A stretch of DNA of 64,000 bases from Prochlorococcus sp. AG-363-K07 (lineage in GTDB: Bacteria > Cyanobacteriota > Cyanobacteriia > PCC-6307 > Cyanobiaceae): assembly GCA_003280225.1 (NCBI GenBank), contig QCFO01000009.1, positions 17,475-81,474 on the forward strand, given 5' to 3'. Shown in pieces: positions 1-10,349 of the stretch. The notes beneath the pieces were generated by a model that was not told the origin of the DNA, did not search any database, and saw only the letters and a program-made list of their open reading frames with translations. The position numbers and the translations under genes were made by a program. The stretch's first letter is position 1, and each line of letters opens with the position of its first letter.

Positions 1-321
1 ACCAAAGTTATGGTTATGGGTTTAACTCCTATTGATGAAGGTGTTATGCCATTTGCCGAATGTCTATGGTATTCAAATGAAGCTGCCGCAATATATGAAG
101 CACAAATTGAAGAAGCATGCTTAGAGCTTGACATCCCGTTCTTAGCACTTCATAGGGCAATGCTTGCAGAACCTGAATGGCTAAGTTGGCTTGAAGCAGA
201 TGGAGTCCATTTAAATTCGGATGGACATAATTGGCTGTCTCATCAAGTACTCAAATGGAAACCCCTTCTTATTTGGGCCGAACTGAATCATTTAGAGAAC
301 CTCACCCCAACCATCAGCTAA
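1..321 (+). CDS. SGNH/GDSL-type hydrolase, C-terminal part (runs off left edge)
   Basis: The reading frame is open to the first base, so the gene starts left of the window; the ATG codons at 10 and 16 are probably internal. About 106 residues are visible. The motif DGVHLNSDGH near residue 69 is the block V signature of SGNH/GDSL esterases, with the Asp and His that complete the Ser-His-Asp triad. The Ser and Gly/Asn blocks lie outside the window. Family members cleave acyl or acetyl esters; the substrate cannot be judged. The gene converges on the DUF92 gene, with 22 bases between the stops. Confidence 0.75.
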   Translation, partial: TKVMVMGLTPIDEGVMPFAECLWYSNEAAAIYEAQIEEACLELDIPFLALHRAMLAEPEWLSWLEADGVHLNSDGHNWLSHQVLKWKPLLIWAELNHLENLTPTIS

Positions 322-343
322 ATCTGAAACTCTCATTAATTGA

Positions 344-1075
344 TTAAATCAATTTTCCAAGCGTAATAGCTAATAATGCAGCAATACTCGTCTGCAAAGC
401 ATTTACAAGCTCATTAGTGAGCCAATTCAAACGATGCTGTAAAACAGCTCCAACAACACTCTCGACCAAAGTTGCAAGGAAGCCAACTACAAAAATAACT
501 AATGTAAATTCCTTAATCTCAGAAAAGAAAAGCCCAACTACTACAGCTGTCATAAAAAAACTACCTAATAAACTTGCTAACGTCCCTTCAAGGCTTATTG
601 CGCCATCTGTACCTGGAGGAACTGAGCGCAAAGAGGTAATCAGAATTGTTCGGCGACCCCATCTCTTCCCAATTTCACTCCCAAAGGTATCTGCCAGCTT
701 TGCAGCAAAACTCGCTGCAAAACCAGCAAGCAATAATTCCTTCAAACCAATTTCTAGTTGAATCAGAATTGCAAGGATTGATCCTGTGGCAGCAGAACCC
801 CACAGATTTTCAGGGCCTCTACGTCCACCTCTCGATTCAGCCAAGCCTGCCTCAAGCTTGCGCTTAAAGCCAAGTCTGGTGACTAGTGTCCCTAGCATCA
901 AGTAAAGGACTACTGATAACCAACCTCGCCACCCAAGGCATCCCCAAAGAATTGTGCCCAAAACTCCCGCATGAAACCAGCCAGCTGGGGTCAAAAGGGG
1001 TAAAAAACGTTGTGAAACAGCAATTAATACTGCATTTAGACAAAAGGCCCAAATCCAAACATCTTCTAGGGGCAT
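344..1075 (-). CDS. DUF92 family integral membrane protein (VTE6-like)
   Basis: A 243-aa polytopic membrane protein with about six hydrophobic segments. The block KLADTFGSEIGKRWG near residue 130 is the family hallmark (Asp-Thr then Ser-Glu-Ile-Gly). The plant member VTE6 acts as a phytyl-phosphate kinase in salvage of chlorophyll-derived phytol for tocopherol or phylloquinone; a similar role in a cyanobacterium is plausible inference. The start is ATG at 1075. The length is normal for the family. Antisense frames here are shadows. Confidence 0.85.
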   Translation of the reverse strand: MPLEDVWIWAFCLNAVLIAVSQRFLPLLTPAGWFHAGVLGTILWGCLGWRGWLSVVLYLMLGTLVTRLGFKRKLEAGLAESRGGRRGPENLWGSAATGSILAILIQLEIGLKELLLAGFAASFAAKLADTFGSEIGKRWGRRTILITSLRSVPPGTDGAISLEGTLASLLGSFFMTAVVVGLFFSEIKEFTLVIFVVGFLATLVESVVGAVLQHRLNWLTNELVNALQTSIAALLAITLGKLI

Positions 1076-1140
1076 AATTGGAAATTAACTTTCACCGTAG
1101 TCTTATCAAGTTAATCATAAATTTAATGATGAGTTCATTT

Positions 1141-1917
1141 TCAATCGTATATAGAGGGATTAGTTCTTCTCCAAAAAACCATTGATTCTGATGCCACTAC
1201 TGCTGCTGTAGATGTCCTCAAAATAAAGTTACTCAACTGAACCTCAACAAAACCTACCTTTTTAGCCAACTGAAGTTCTTCATCAGTCCATCCACCCTCA
1301 GGACCAATAGCAAGCCAGATCTGATCGATTCCTTCAGTAAAATCATTCAACCAAAGCCGAAGATCATTTTGCTTCAGCATTCGAGGTGAAGCAAACGCAA
1401 AAAGTTCATTTTTCACTCTGTTCTTTTGATTTAACCAGTCCTGAATATGCATCACCCTGGCAATTTCTGGACTCCAAAGTCGCTCAGACTGCTCAACTGC
1501 CTCTCGAACAATCATCTCCCATCTCTTAGTTCTTGTCTTCCCCTCTACGCGTACCACGCTCCTTTGTGAAACAAGAGGTTGAAAAATATCCACTCCAATT
1601 TCACAACTCATTCGAAGTACATCATCAAAGCCTTTTTTAGGCAAAACAACAGCCAAGCCAATTAGAGGCTTGGCACGAGAAATTCTTTGGCATGGAGACT
1701 CAAGATCTGATACCAGCTTTATAAAGTCATCACCTTGCAGCTTGGCTTCCCAAAGGTTGCCAACTCCATCTACAACCAAAATCAAATCACCATTCCTAAG
1801 TCTTAAAACACGATGCAAATAATGAAGCTCCTCAGGGTTAATCCTCATTGTCCTATCAAATCTAATCTCTGCCCTCAAACGCTCTGGATTAATTAGCAGG
1901 CGTCTTAATTCAGCCAC
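1141..1917 (-). CDS. rsmE: 16S rRNA (uracil(1498)-N3)-methyltransferase RsmE
   Basis: 258 aa, normal for RsmE. The N-terminal part is the PUA-like RNA-binding domain. The C-terminal SPOUT domain shows IGPEGGWTDEEL near residues 207-218 and LSNFILRTSTAA near 229-240, the two blocks that form the trefoil-knot SAM site. The enzyme methylates N3 of U1498 in 16S rRNA in assembled 30S subunits. The start is GTG at 1917, six bases after the stop of the DUF3531 gene, so the two are probably co-transcribed. Confidence 0.95.
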   Translation of the reverse strand: MAELRRLLINPERLRAEIRFDRTMRINPEELHYLHRVLRLRNGDLILVVDGVGNLWEAKLQGDDFIKLVSDLESPCQRISRAKPLIGLAVVLPKKGFDDVLRMSCEIGVDIFQPLVSQRSVVRVEGKTRTKRWEMIVREAVEQSERLWSPEIARVMHIQDWLNQKNRVKNELFAFASPRMLKQNDLRLWLNDFTEGIDQIWLAIGPEGGWTDEELQLAKKVGFVEVQLSNFILRTSTAAVVASESMVFWRRTNPSIYD

Positions 1918-1923
1918 AATCCC

Positions 1924-2373
1924 CTACAAATCTCTAGAGAATATTGCATCAGGATGGTCCGCTACCTGCCACTCATCATTAACACCCCCTATCAACAATT
2001 CCTCAATCTGAACAAAATCAACATCTATCTGTTTCAAGGTATTTATCAAGACATCAATGGCCAATGCATCAGAAGTACCTAAGTCCACCCAGCATCGAGC
2101 CCATGTTCCCTCGTACTCCATTTGTCCAACGTTATGCATTAGGGCAGGCAAGCAATTATCAGCTTCTTGGTTGTCGTAATTCATCCAATTCATATCTGCC
2201 CCCTCTTCTTGAGACTGAATATTACCTGCATTAAATCCACCCAAACGACCTATCACATACCAACTATCAAACAAACCATTTATATAATCTCTTTCTCCTT
2301 GACTAGGGACCTCACTAAAGCGTATCCAAATCCAACAATTAAATGGATCCACCTCACGAAAACGAACTTTCAT
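1924..2373 (-). CDS. DUF3531 family protein
   Basis: A 149-aa soluble protein rich in Trp, Asp and Glu, matching the DUF3531 family of cyanobacteria and plastid-bearing organisms. The N-terminal block (KVRFREVDPFNCWIWIRF) and the GRLGGFNAGN block near residues 43-52 are characteristic. No catalytic motif, signal peptide or membrane segment is visible, and the function is unknown. It is the upstream gene of a probable two-gene operon with rsmE. Confidence 0.8.
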   Translation of the reverse strand: MKVRFREVDPFNCWIWIRFSEVPSQGERDYINGLFDSWYVIGRLGGFNAGNIQSQEEGADMNWMNYDNQEADNCLPALMHNVGQMEYEGTWARCWVDLGTSDALAIDVLINTLKQIDVDFVQIEELLIGGVNDEWQVADHPDAIFSRDL

Positions 2374-2486
2374 AGGACTCTTGTAATGATGAGGGGTTTA
2401 GATGGTTGAAACCATTTAACTATTTTCTTAAAAATTCTAGACCTTAAAACTAAAAAACATCGATTTAACAAAATTCCCAAACCAAT

Positions 2487-3125
2487 ATGCTAGAGCTCAA
2501 AGGACTTCACTACCAACCCGCAACCTCGGCAAAACCAATATTGAAAGGAGTCAATCTTTCTGCAAGACCGGGAAAGCCTGTCCTAATTGCAGGATCTAGT
2601 GGAAGTGGAAAAACCAGTCTCGTCGAGGTGATTAGCGGCTTATCGAGGCCTGAAAAAGGAACAATTAGTTGGAAGCAGCAAATCCTTAAAGAAGCTCAAA
2701 GAAGATGGCTATGCGGTGTTGTCTTTCAATTCCCAGAACGTCATTTTCTAGGAGTAACAATCGCGCAGGAATTGCGCCTAGGGCATCGCAGATTAAAAGG
2801 CGAAACACAAACCAAAGCTTTGAGCCAAGTAGGGCTTGCTGATATCGACCTAAGACAACCACCAGAAAAGTTAAGTGGTGGGCAGCAACGTCGTTTAGCA
2901 GTAGCAGTTCAACTTCTCAGAAAACCAAATATCCTTTTACTAGATGAACCAACAGCTGGATTAGACTGGTCTGTTAGGGATGAGGTACTTAGTTTATTAA
3001 AAGTACTTTCAAAAGAACAACTTTTGATTGTTGTAACTCATGAACCCGAACTCTTTAAAGATCTAACTATTAAGCCTTATGTGCTCCAAAATGGAAGCCT
3101 GTCTCCTATGGAGTTTTCTAGCTGA
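2487..3125 (+). CDS. ABC transporter ATP-binding protein (single-domain)
   Basis: 212 aa, one nucleotide-binding domain. Walker A is GSSGSGKTS near residue 37, the signature is [10 protein letters not shown] near 131 and Walker B with D-loop is [11 protein letters not shown] near 150, all intact. The sequence resembles the ECF/CbiO-type and energy-coupling ATPases rather than importers with long C-terminal domains. No permease gene is adjacent. hslO follows after 14 bases on the same strand, suggesting an operon. The transported substrate is unknown. Confidence 0.85.
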   Translation: MLELKGLHYQPATSAKPILKGVNLSARPGKPVLIAGSSGSGKTSLVEVISGLSRPEKGTISWKQQILKEAQRRWLCGVVFQFPERHFLGVTIAQELRLGHRRLKGETQTKALSQVGLADIDLRQPPEKLSGGQQRRLAVAVQLLRKPNILLLDEPTAGLDWSVRDEVLSLLKVLSKEQLLIVVTHEPELFKDLTIKPYVLQNGSLSPMEFSS

Positions 3126-3139
3126 TTGCGCTTAAAAAC

Positions 3140-4045
3140 ATGAAAGACCAATTAATCAGAGCAACAGCTGCGAATGGAGGAATAAGGCTTGTAGCCGTAA
3201 CTACTACCAATGCGACTAAAGAAGCAAGACGTAATCATTCCCTCTCTTATTTGACAACAGTCATTCTTGGAAGAGCAATGAGTGCAGGCCTATTACTAGC
3301 TAGTTCAATGAAAGTGAAGCATGGAAGAGTCAATATCAGAATAGGTTCTGATGGTCCACTAAATGGACTAATGGTAGACGCAGGCAGAGATGGAACTGTG
3401 AGGGGCTATGTAGGTGAACCAGGTTTGGAGCTTGATCTAATAAGAACCAGTGATGGGCAATATTCATTCGATTTTGAATCTGCAACAGGCAAAGGTTACT
3501 TACATGTAGTCAGAGACGAAGGGAAAGGAGAACCTTTTAGCAGTACTGTTGAACTTGTAAAAGGGGCAATCGGAGAAGACATTGCATCATATCTCCTACA
3601 TTCTGAACAAATTCCCTCTGCTGTATTTGTAGGAGAAAAAATCACAACAAAAGGACTAACTTGCTGTGGGGGGGTGTTAGTTCAAATTCTTCCAAAAGCA
3701 AGTCATGAACCAGCACTAGTAGCATTATTGGAAGAACGGTGCAAAGAAATATCGGACTTCAGTGAAAAATTAGAGAATTGTCAACATGATCTATCAAGTC
3801 TTCTTAGAGATGTTTTCCCAGATCTAGATGCAACCCCTTTAGATCAAGCAGATTCAGTTCAGGCAGTCAAGTTTCATTGTAATTGCTCGAGGGAACGTAG
3901 TCTTAAAGCTTTAAAATTACTCGGGATGGAAGAATTAGAATCAATCATCAAAGAAGATGGCAAAGCTGAACTGATTTGTCATTTTTGCAGTAGTAAATAT
4001 GTAATCAGTTCGATTGAGCTGGAGACTATTTTAGCGGAAATATAA
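3140..4045 (+). CDS. hslO: Hsp33 redox-regulated chaperone HslO
   Basis: 301 aa, normal Hsp33 length. The C-terminal redox switch has the expected C-X-C (HCNCSRERS, near residues 248-256) and C-X2-C (ICHFCSSKY, near 283-291). These four cysteines bind zinc when reduced and form disulfides under oxidative stress, activating the holdase. The N-terminal domain carries [15 protein letters not shown] and the [15 protein letters not shown] block. The start is ATG at 3140 close behind the ABC ATPase gene. Confidence 0.95.
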   Translation: MKDQLIRATAANGGIRLVAVTTTNATKEARRNHSLSYLTTVILGRAMSAGLLLASSMKVKHGRVNIRIGSDGPLNGLMVDAGRDGTVRGYVGEPGLELDLIRTSDGQYSFDFESATGKGYLHVVRDEGKGEPFSSTVELVKGAIGEDIASYLLHSEQIPSAVFVGEKITTKGLTCCGGVLVQILPKASHEPALVALLEERCKEISDFSEKLENCQHDLSSLLRDVFPDLDATPLDQADSVQAVKFHCNCSRERSLKALKLLGMEELESIIKEDGKAELICHFCSSKYVISSIELETILAEI

Positions 4046-4081
4046 AAGCATCAAACACTGCTGAAATCACAATTTATCAAA

Positions 4082-4780
4082 TCAACCTAACAGAAGAACA
4101 CCTAGCCAAATAAGAATCAATGCAGGCAATGCCTCTAAATGATCCCTAGAAATAGATCCGGAAAACTCAACTGATTGTGGTATTCCATTTAGAAGTAATC
4201 CTCCTAGTATTAGTCCTATTGATAATAAAACCACACTCCATCCCAATGAAGGGAGTGGACGCTTACCTCTCCGAACTTGACTAATGAATAGCCCCAATGT
4301 TGACAAAGAAAGAATCACCTGAATGCTTTCTTTTGGTGAAACCAGTGTCAAAACTAATACTAATAAACCTAAAGCTATTCTCACAGTAAGGCCTTGTCCT
4401 TCAGGCAAAAATAAATCAGGAAAGAAAGTAAAAGCAGTGCCTTTCTCTTCCTGTTTTAAAAAACCAACTCCTTTAAAACTAGTTAAAAGAGACCCGCTTG
4501 CCTCAGGTTTATCTCCGTTACGTTCTTCTCTTTTTGAAGCATTAACAGCAGCATTACTAGCTTTCCCAAGCTGGCGTTGCTTCAGGCTAACCATCAAAAG
4601 AGCATCGTATGAAGCCTCTATCTTGGCCTTTTCTAAGGGATCTTCTCCAACTTCTATCAATAGTTTATCTCTAGCCTTTTGGACCTCATCAAATGTTGCG
4701 CCTGAATCAAGGCCAAGCGTCTTATAAGGATCCTGCGAACCTGGATTCAAGCTGGAATTTGAGCCAGACACTAAATTCAA
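4082..4780 (-). CDS. CPP1-like J-like-domain membrane protein
   Basis: 232 aa. Residues 17-70 form a J-like domain lacking HPD (DPYKTLGLDSGATFDEVQKA). About 40 polar residues follow, then three or four transmembrane segments. This layout matches the CPP1 family (chaperone-like protein of protochlorophyllide oxidoreductase), which in plants stabilises LPOR and protein import. A similar role at cyanobacterial membranes is inference. The longest frame starts with TTG at 4780; GTG at 4771 is an alternative. It is convergent with hslO. Confidence 0.8.
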   Translation of the reverse strand: MNLVSGSNSSLNPGSQDPYKTLGLDSGATFDEVQKARDKLLIEVGEDPLEKAKIEASYDALLMVSLKQRQLGKASNAAVNASKREERNGDKPEASGSLLTSFKGVGFLKQEEKGTAFTFFPDLFLPEGQGLTVRIALGLLVLVLTLVSPKESIQVILSLSTLGLFISQVRRGKRPLPSLGWSVVLLSIGLILGGLLLNGIPQSVEFSGSISRDHLEALPALILIWLGVLLLG

Positions 4781-4890
4781 ATATTATATATTGAAGACTT
4801 TAATACCTTCGACAGAAATCCAAAAAAAGAAAAATCAAAAGCTCGTGAATCCATAAGTCATTACGGAAGACCAAAAGCTTAGTTTTGAGG

Positions 4891-6558
4891 TTAGAGCTCA
4901 ATTGGATCAACCCCACTGACAACCGGAGCAACAGCGCATAGATCCAAATCAGGATGATCTTCTTTAAGTTGATTTAAATTCCAGTCATTCTTAAACAACA
5001 AAACTGGCCTATGCCATGCATCTTGAACTGTCTTGCAATTAAAAATTCGCCCCACTTTCTCTAATGCATTCCATCCTCCACTAACCCAGCGGGCGACTTG
5101 AAATGTCATTGGTTCAAGCCTAGTTGCCACTCCATATTCATTTTCAAGGCGATGTTGTACTACTTCTAATTGCAACTGCCCTACAGCAGCCAAAATAGGA
5201 TCCCTCTTGCTTTGATCTGTGTCATAAAGAATCTGAACAGCTCCCTCTTCTCTTAATTCATTTACTCCTTTCCGAAAGTTCTTAAATGCAGAGGGGTTGG
5301 GATTTCGAAGCCAACTAAAGATTTCCGGACTGAAACATGGAATACCTTCATATTCAACTTTTTTACCTTTATATAAAGTATCACCAATTGAAAACATGCC
5401 TGGATTATTTAAGCCAATAACATCACCTGGGTACGCATCGTCAACAACCGCACGATCTTGACCAAAAATCTTCTGAGGTCGTGATAATCGAATAGTCTTT
5501 CCAGTTCTTGCATGACATACACTCATGTCTTTTTCAAATCGACCACTGCACACTCTTACGAAGGCAACTCTATCTCTGTGCCTAGGGTCCATATTAGCCT
5601 GTAACTTAAACACAAATCCACTGAAATCAGGTCTTAAAGGATCAACTAAACCATCACTACTACCTCTAGCAATAGGGCCTTGAGCCATCTGGAGAAAAGC
5701 ATCCAGAAAGGGTCTAACACCAAAGTTAGTCATTGCTGAGCCAAAAAATACTGGTGTCAATTCACCCGCATGAAGGAGTTCTAAGTTCATTTCGGAACCT
5801 GCAATATCAAGGAGTTCTATTTCTTCTAATGCCTGTTCAAGTAATTCACTTTCAACTAAAGATTTCAATTCAGGATCATCAAGTCTTAAATGTCGTTCTG
5901 TTGACTGACGCCCTCTTTCAGCCCTGCCAAAAAGTACAACCTCTTTACTTTGACGATCAATAACTCCACGAAACTGTTCCCCAGAACCAATTGGCCAATT
6001 AACTGCCCATACAGCAAGGTCCAACTCAGCTTCTATCTCATCTAATAAAGAAAGAGGGGGTTGGCCAGGCCGATCCATCTTATTAATAAAGGTGAATATA
6101 GGGATCTTTCTCAGCCGACAAACTTCAAATAATTTCCGCGTTTGAGGTTCAAGGCCCTTAGCTGCGTCTTCTAGCATCACTGCATTATCTGCAGCTGCAA
6201 GAGTCCGATAAGTATCCTCAGAAAAGTCTTGGTGCCCAGGTGTATCGAGCAAATTGACGGTCCTATCCCTGTAGTCAAACTGCAAAACCGTTGAAGTTAT
6301 AGAAATACCTCTTTGCTTTTCTAGTTCCATCCAATCTGACGTGACCTTCCGTTGTTCCCCTCTTGCTTTTACAGCTCCTGCTTGCTGAATGGCACCCCCA
6401 TAGAGCAACAACTTCTCAGTGAGAGTTGTTTTCCCAGCATCAGGATGAGAAATGATCGCAAAATTCTTCCGTCTAGCAACCTGATCTGCAAGAAACTGTG
6501 CGCCACTCTCCTGCGATTCTGAAGATTGTTTTTGAGGTGAGAAATGATCAGGACACAT
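4891..6558 (-). CDS. prfC: Peptide chain release factor 3 (RF3)
   Basis: 555 aa, slightly longer than the E. coli protein (529). GTPase motifs are intact: [13 protein letters not shown] (G1, near residue 37), RGISITST (G2), [12 protein letters not shown] (G3) and NKMD (G4). The domain order then follows RF3. The protein recycles RF1 and RF2 from the terminating ribosome. The start is ATG at 6558. The methyltransferase gene lies 39 bases upstream on the same strand. Confidence 0.95.
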   Translation of the reverse strand: MCPDHFSPQKQSSESQESGAQFLADQVARRKNFAIISHPDAGKTTLTEKLLLYGGAIQQAGAVKARGEQRKVTSDWMELEKQRGISITSTVLQFDYRDRTVNLLDTPGHQDFSEDTYRTLAAADNAVMLEDAAKGLEPQTRKLFEVCRLRKIPIFTFINKMDRPGQPPLSLLDEIEAELDLAVWAVNWPIGSGEQFRGVIDRQSKEVVLFGRAERGRQSTERHLRLDDPELKSLVESELLEQALEEIELLDIAGSEMNLELLHAGELTPVFFGSAMTNFGVRPFLDAFLQMAQGPIARGSSDGLVDPLRPDFSGFVFKLQANMDPRHRDRVAFVRVCSGRFEKDMSVCHARTGKTIRLSRPQKIFGQDRAVVDDAYPGDVIGLNNPGMFSIGDTLYKGKKVEYEGIPCFSPEIFSWLRNPNPSAFKNFRKGVNELREEGAVQILYDTDQSKRDPILAAVGQLQLEVVQHRLENEYGVATRLEPMTFQVARWVSGGWNALEKVGRIFNCKTVQDAWHRPVLLFKNDWNLNQLKEDHPDLDLCAVAPVVSGVDPIEL

Positions 6559-6597
6559 CGCTTTAAGTTTTCAAGAGCAATCTTAGAGAAAAAACCT

Positions 6598-7293
6598 TCA
6601 AAAAATTCCAACCACCTCAAGATAACGATCTTCAACCTCATATACCCTTAGATGGTCTAGCCCTTCACTACGAAGCTGGTCTTTTACCTCATCTACTGTA
6701 AAAGCCGCTTGTAAGGAAGCCAAATAATCATCAATAAGGACAGTTGGCGAATTTGTCAAATATTTCTTTTGCAAAGCAACTACCTCATCTTGACTGGAAG
6801 GCCGTCTCAAATCTCTATGAAAGTGTACTGACCCCTTATGAGAAAAAAGTTTAAGAGCTTTCCAGAAGTTGCTGGAATTGTGCATATGGTGAAAAAAACT
6901 GTTACTAACAATCAGATCAGCTCGCTTTTCAAGAGCACCTATTTCATTTCCTATTAGCGAAATATTCAAATTCAAATATTGAATATTTAGAGCAGTGGAT
7001 CTTTTGTTCTTTTGTTTTTGCCTGTCTCTAGCAATACACAACATTGCTTCCGATCCATCCAGCCCAATAACCTTTGAAGTAGGCCAATTGCCACTAATCC
7101 TTTCAGTCAAATTACCTGGGCCGCAACCAATATCAATAATCAAACTGGTGGAGTCTGGAATTTTACTGTTGTCACAAAGGTATTCCTGAATTCTCGAAAG
7201 TAACTGATCATCACTCTCATTGAAATCGGCTTCCGCATAAGCCTTGACCTGATCAAGGTTTTGCATCAATTCAGGCTCTGGGACACGTTGCAT
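6598..7293 (-). CDS. Class I SAM-dependent methyltransferase
   Basis: About 231 aa from ATG at 7293; the frame extends four codons to a TTG. Motif I of the Rossmann SAM fold is IIDIGCGPGNLTERIS near residue 54, followed by an acidic end of strand 2 (VIGLDGSEAML) and a motif-II-like LIVSNSFFHH. It resembles small-molecule methyltransferases of the type 11/25 groups. No residues identify the substrate. It lies head to head with nrdJ, with a shared intergenic region of about 110 bases. Confidence 0.8.
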   Translation of the reverse strand: MQRVPEPELMQNLDQVKAYAEADFNESDDQLLSRIQEYLCDNSKIPDSTSLIIDIGCGPGNLTERISGNWPTSKVIGLDGSEAMLCIARDRQKQKNKRSTALNIQYLNLNISLIGNEIGALEKRADLIVSNSFFHHMHNSSNFWKALKLFSHKGSVHFHRDLRRPSSQDEVVALQKKYLTNSPTVLIDDYLASLQAAFTVDEVKDQLRSEGLDHLRVYEVEDRYLEVVGIF

Positions 7294-7406
7294 CAAACCT
7301 CTCAAAACTCCTTACATTTTGTTTTAAGCACTGCACATGGTGTTAAAAAAACTTGCCGACCCCACTTGTGGCGTTAGCGTGCCGATACTGATGAACATCG
7401 AGGAAC

Positions 7407-9746
7407 TTGACCCTTACTACTAACAAAGCCGAAATCACCGTTCCCACCTTTGGTGCCCTTGATCATAGAGCGGATTTCCCATCGACTGCCCCTGCTGCAA
7501 ACCCAGTTTTCTATAGAACCTATAGCAGAAAAACCCCCTCAGGGAGGGAAAGCTGGGAACAAGTAAGTACAAGAAACCTTGAAGGTCTTCGTCAACTGGG
7601 CGCACTTAGCCAAGAAGAAATAAATCTAATGGCTCGTATGCAAGCAGAAAAAAAAGCCCTCCCATCTGGTCGATGGCTGTGGATAGGTGGTACCCCTTGG
7701 ATTAATAAAAAAGAAAACTTTTCTGGGTCGTATAACTGCACCTCAACGAATCTTGTTGATTGGAAAGCTTTTGGCCTAATGATGGACCTTGCAATGATGG
7801 GTTGTGGAACTGGTGCCGTCATAGAACCACATCTTATTAAGCAACTGCCAATTATCATTAACCCCATAAAAATAAACCAAATTACTGAAATAGGTATTAC
7901 TCCAGCCAATAAAAGACAAGACAACACAAGTTATAAAATTGAAGGGAATGAGGTATTTTTGAAAGTAGGTGATAGCCGTCGTGGTTGGGTAGACAGTTAT
8001 GAATTACTACTTGAGCTAAGCAGTGATAAAAGTTTCTTAGGGAAAGAGATTGAACTCTCTATTGATCTCCAAGATATAAGACCAGTTGGAGAATCCCTTA
8101 AAGGTTTTGGGGGGATGGCTAATCCAGTAAAACTGAAGGACTTATATGGACGAGTCGCTCGATTACTTAATAAAGCTATCGGCAGAAGACTTTCATCCGT
8201 AGAGTGCTGCTTGTTAATTGATGAAGCGGCCGTAACAATAGTTGCCGGCAACATTAGACGTAGCGCAGGAATGCGTCAGTTTTCTGCCAAAGATCTATCG
8301 GCAGCAGGTGCTAAAGAAAACCTCTGGCAACAAGATTCTGAAGGTAATTGGCGAATTGACCCTGAAAAAGATGCCCTCAGAATGGCCAATCACACTCGTG
8401 TCTATCACAGCCGTCCTACTCAAGAAGTAATTCTCGAAGCTGTTACAAAACAGTTCCAATCAGGTGAAGGGGCAATCCAATTTGCACCTGAAGCAATTGC
8501 CAGATCAAATGCAGACCTCCTAAACACTGCTGCTTTAAAAACAGAATTTATTGATATCTACTGTGATCAAGGTAAAGAAGAAGCAGGTAGGTGGTTGAAA
8601 TCCCATCATGACTGGATCACAAGCGATGAATTAGAGCACCGATTAGGCCGTTATGGTCTCAATCCATGTGGTGAAATTCTTGGAGCTGATTTTCACTGCA
8701 ATTTGGCCGAAGTGCATCTAAACCAAATTGATCCATCAGATGAGCAAGGTCTTGATGATGCATTTAAATCAGCAGCCCTGTCAGTTGCATGCTTATTAAA
8801 CCATCGATTTTTTATTGATCGGTATAGAAAGAGCAGAGAATGGGATCCAATTGTTGGAGTGAGCTTTACAGGTCTATTCGACTTCTTTGTTCATGCTTTT
8901 GGCACGCCTTGGTTGAAGTGGTGGGAGTCTGGACGACCTGAAACAACTGAAGGAAAGAATTTCAAAAATCAAGAAGAAAAATTCCTCAGAAGATGGAAAA
9001 CAATTGTCAAAGAAACAGTTTGGGACTATTGCGACAGACATGGATTGCGTCGGCCAAACAGATGCACCACAGTCCAGCCAGCAGGAACCAAGAGTCTCCT
9101 AACAGGAGCAGCTCCTGGATGGCATCCACCAAAGGCCCAGCGTTTTATTCGACGAATAACCTTCCGCAAAAACGATCCAGTAGCTATGGCCTGTATGGAT
9201 TACGGCTATACAGTTGTGCCATCTCAATCAGATAAAGATGAAAATGGTCGCTTGCTAGACGACCCATTTGACCCTCGCTGTACAGAATGGTTAGTCGAGA
9301 TACCTACCGAAGTTAGTTGGGCAAATTTACCCGGCGCTGACGAAGTTGATATCAATAACTTCTCTGCTTTGGCCCAATTTGATTTCTACATGCAAGTTCA
9401 ACGCCACTACACCGAACACAACACATCTGCGACTATCGAATTTCGTAAAAATGAAATTGAACCGTTAGCTAATGCTCTATATAAAGCCATCCAAAATAGC
9501 GAAGGTTATATTTCGGCAGCTCTATTAGCTCGTTTTGATGCAAACGCAACATTCCCTAGGCTGCCATTCGAACCTATTAACGCAGAGACCTATGAACTGC
9601 TCCAAGCAGATGTCATAAAGAGAAGAGTTAGCACCGACTTTTTTGAAGCTTTAAGTCGTTATGATGAAGGTGAGCTTTCTGAGGCTGGACCAGCGGGGTG
9701 TGATTCAGATAAGTGTCTGCTTCCATTAGAGAAACCTGCTCTCTGA
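7407..9746 (+). CDS. nrdJ: Class II (adenosylcobalamin-dependent) ribonucleoside-triphosphate reductase
   Basis: 779 aa, the monomeric NrdJ type. It shows the first redox cysteine in SYNCTSTN near residue 110, the finger loop NPCGEI at about 419-424 with the following FHCNLAEV cysteine, and a C-terminal cysteine pair (GCDSDKC) that recycles the active site. The enzyme reduces ribonucleotides to deoxyribonucleotides with a B12-generated thiyl radical and needs no oxygen or diferric centre. The first in-frame start is TTG at 7407 with GAGGA just upstream; an ATG at 7391 is out of frame. Growth would depend on B12, in line with cbiX and the B12 riboswitch elsewhere in the window. Confidence 0.95.
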   Translation: MTLTTNKAEITVPTFGALDHRADFPSTAPAANPVFYRTYSRKTPSGRESWEQVSTRNLEGLRQLGALSQEEINLMARMQAEKKALPSGRWLWIGGTPWINKKENFSGSYNCTSTNLVDWKAFGLMMDLAMMGCGTGAVIEPHLIKQLPIIINPIKINQITEIGITPANKRQDNTSYKIEGNEVFLKVGDSRRGWVDSYELLLELSSDKSFLGKEIELSIDLQDIRPVGESLKGFGGMANPVKLKDLYGRVARLLNKAIGRRLSSVECCLLIDEAAVTIVAGNIRRSAGMRQFSAKDLSAAGAKENLWQQDSEGNWRIDPEKDALRMANHTRVYHSRPTQEVILEAVTKQFQSGEGAIQFAPEAIARSNADLLNTAALKTEFIDIYCDQGKEEAGRWLKSHHDWITSDELEHRLGRYGLNPCGEILGADFHCNLAEVHLNQIDPSDEQGLDDAFKSAALSVACLLNHRFFIDRYRKSREWDPIVGVSFTGLFDFFVHAFGTPWLKWWESGRPETTEGKNFKNQEEKFLRRWKTIVKETVWDYCDRHGLRRPNRCTTVQPAGTKSLLTGAAPGWHPPKAQRFIRRITFRKNDPVAMACMDYGYTVVPSQSDKDENGRLLDDPFDPRCTEWLVEIPTEVSWANLPGADEVDINNFSALAQFDFYMQVQRHYTEHNTSATIEFRKNEIEPLANALYKAIQNSEGYISAALLARFDANATFPRLPFEPINAETYELLQADVIKRRVSTDFFEALSRYDEGELSEAGPAGCDSDKCLLPLEKPAL

Positions 9747-9937
9747 TTAACTGGAAGCAATCAAGACAAACAAGTTCTAAAGCGTACGATTTTCTGCACT
9801 TACTTAAGCCTTCTGGATGAGTGCTTTGATAAATATTTTTAAAAAGGGACAATTCAATGTGACCATTCGTTGCCCAGATGCTTCATCCGGCGCTATTAGT
9901 TAGATATACATGAAATGGTCTTTAAGCTAAAGAAAAT

Positions 9938-10189
9938 ATGACTACAACACAAAGGCCACTCGACTCTATGAGCAGAGGTGTAAGAGACGCCATAGTTGAT
10001 CAATTACGCGCTTGCAAAACATCAGAAGAAATACTGGATTTTGAAAATTGGTTTAATAGAGAAACTAACTCTGGTCCGTTATATGAAGTGATCTGCGAAT
10101 TCTTAAGAACTCGTTCCATTTCACGTGGTCTCGCAGCAAAGTGGCTAAGTATATTGTTAAACGATAGGGAAAATAAATTAAAACCCTAA
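9938..10189 (+). CDS. Small conserved-looking hypothetical protein
   Basis: An 83-aa soluble, helical, Arg-rich protein. It has no signal peptide, membrane segment or recognised motif. The start is ATG at 9938 and codon use resembles the core genes. It is followed by a strong inverted repeat at 10219-10272 that separates it from a convergent small gene. I do not recognise a function. Confidence 0.65.
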   Translation: MTTTQRPLDSMSRGVRDAIVDQLRACKTSEEILDFENWFNRETNSGPLYEVICEFLRTRSISRGLAAKWLSILLNDRENKLKP

Positions 10190-10218
10190 AAGGGAACTAG
10201 GAATATCATTATTGTTAT

Positions 10219-10272
10219 ATTGAGTTGCCCTATCTATCTAATTAAAAATTAGCATAGATAGGGCAACTCAAT
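10219..10272. repeat. Long perfect inverted repeat (hairpin) between convergent genes
   Basis: The arms 10219-10237 and 10254-10272 are perfect reverse complements over 19 bp. Pairing continues for six more base pairs (10238-10243 with 10247-10252) across a one-base bulge at 10253, leaving an AAA loop. It sits between converging genes ending at 10189 and 10350. It could end transcription from both sides, but neither side has a U-tract, so it is not a standard intrinsic terminator. Confidence 0.9.
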
Positions 10273-10349
10273 AGCAGAATGCTAATGTTTATAAAAACTA
10301 ATGTGCAGTTACTGTGAAAGTATCTAATGTTTTTTCAAAAATTAGACAT

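Noticed and set aside
417..761. Plus-strand ORF antisense to the DUF92 gene
   Set aside because: Shadow of the well-supported minus-strand gene; basic, repetitive composition.
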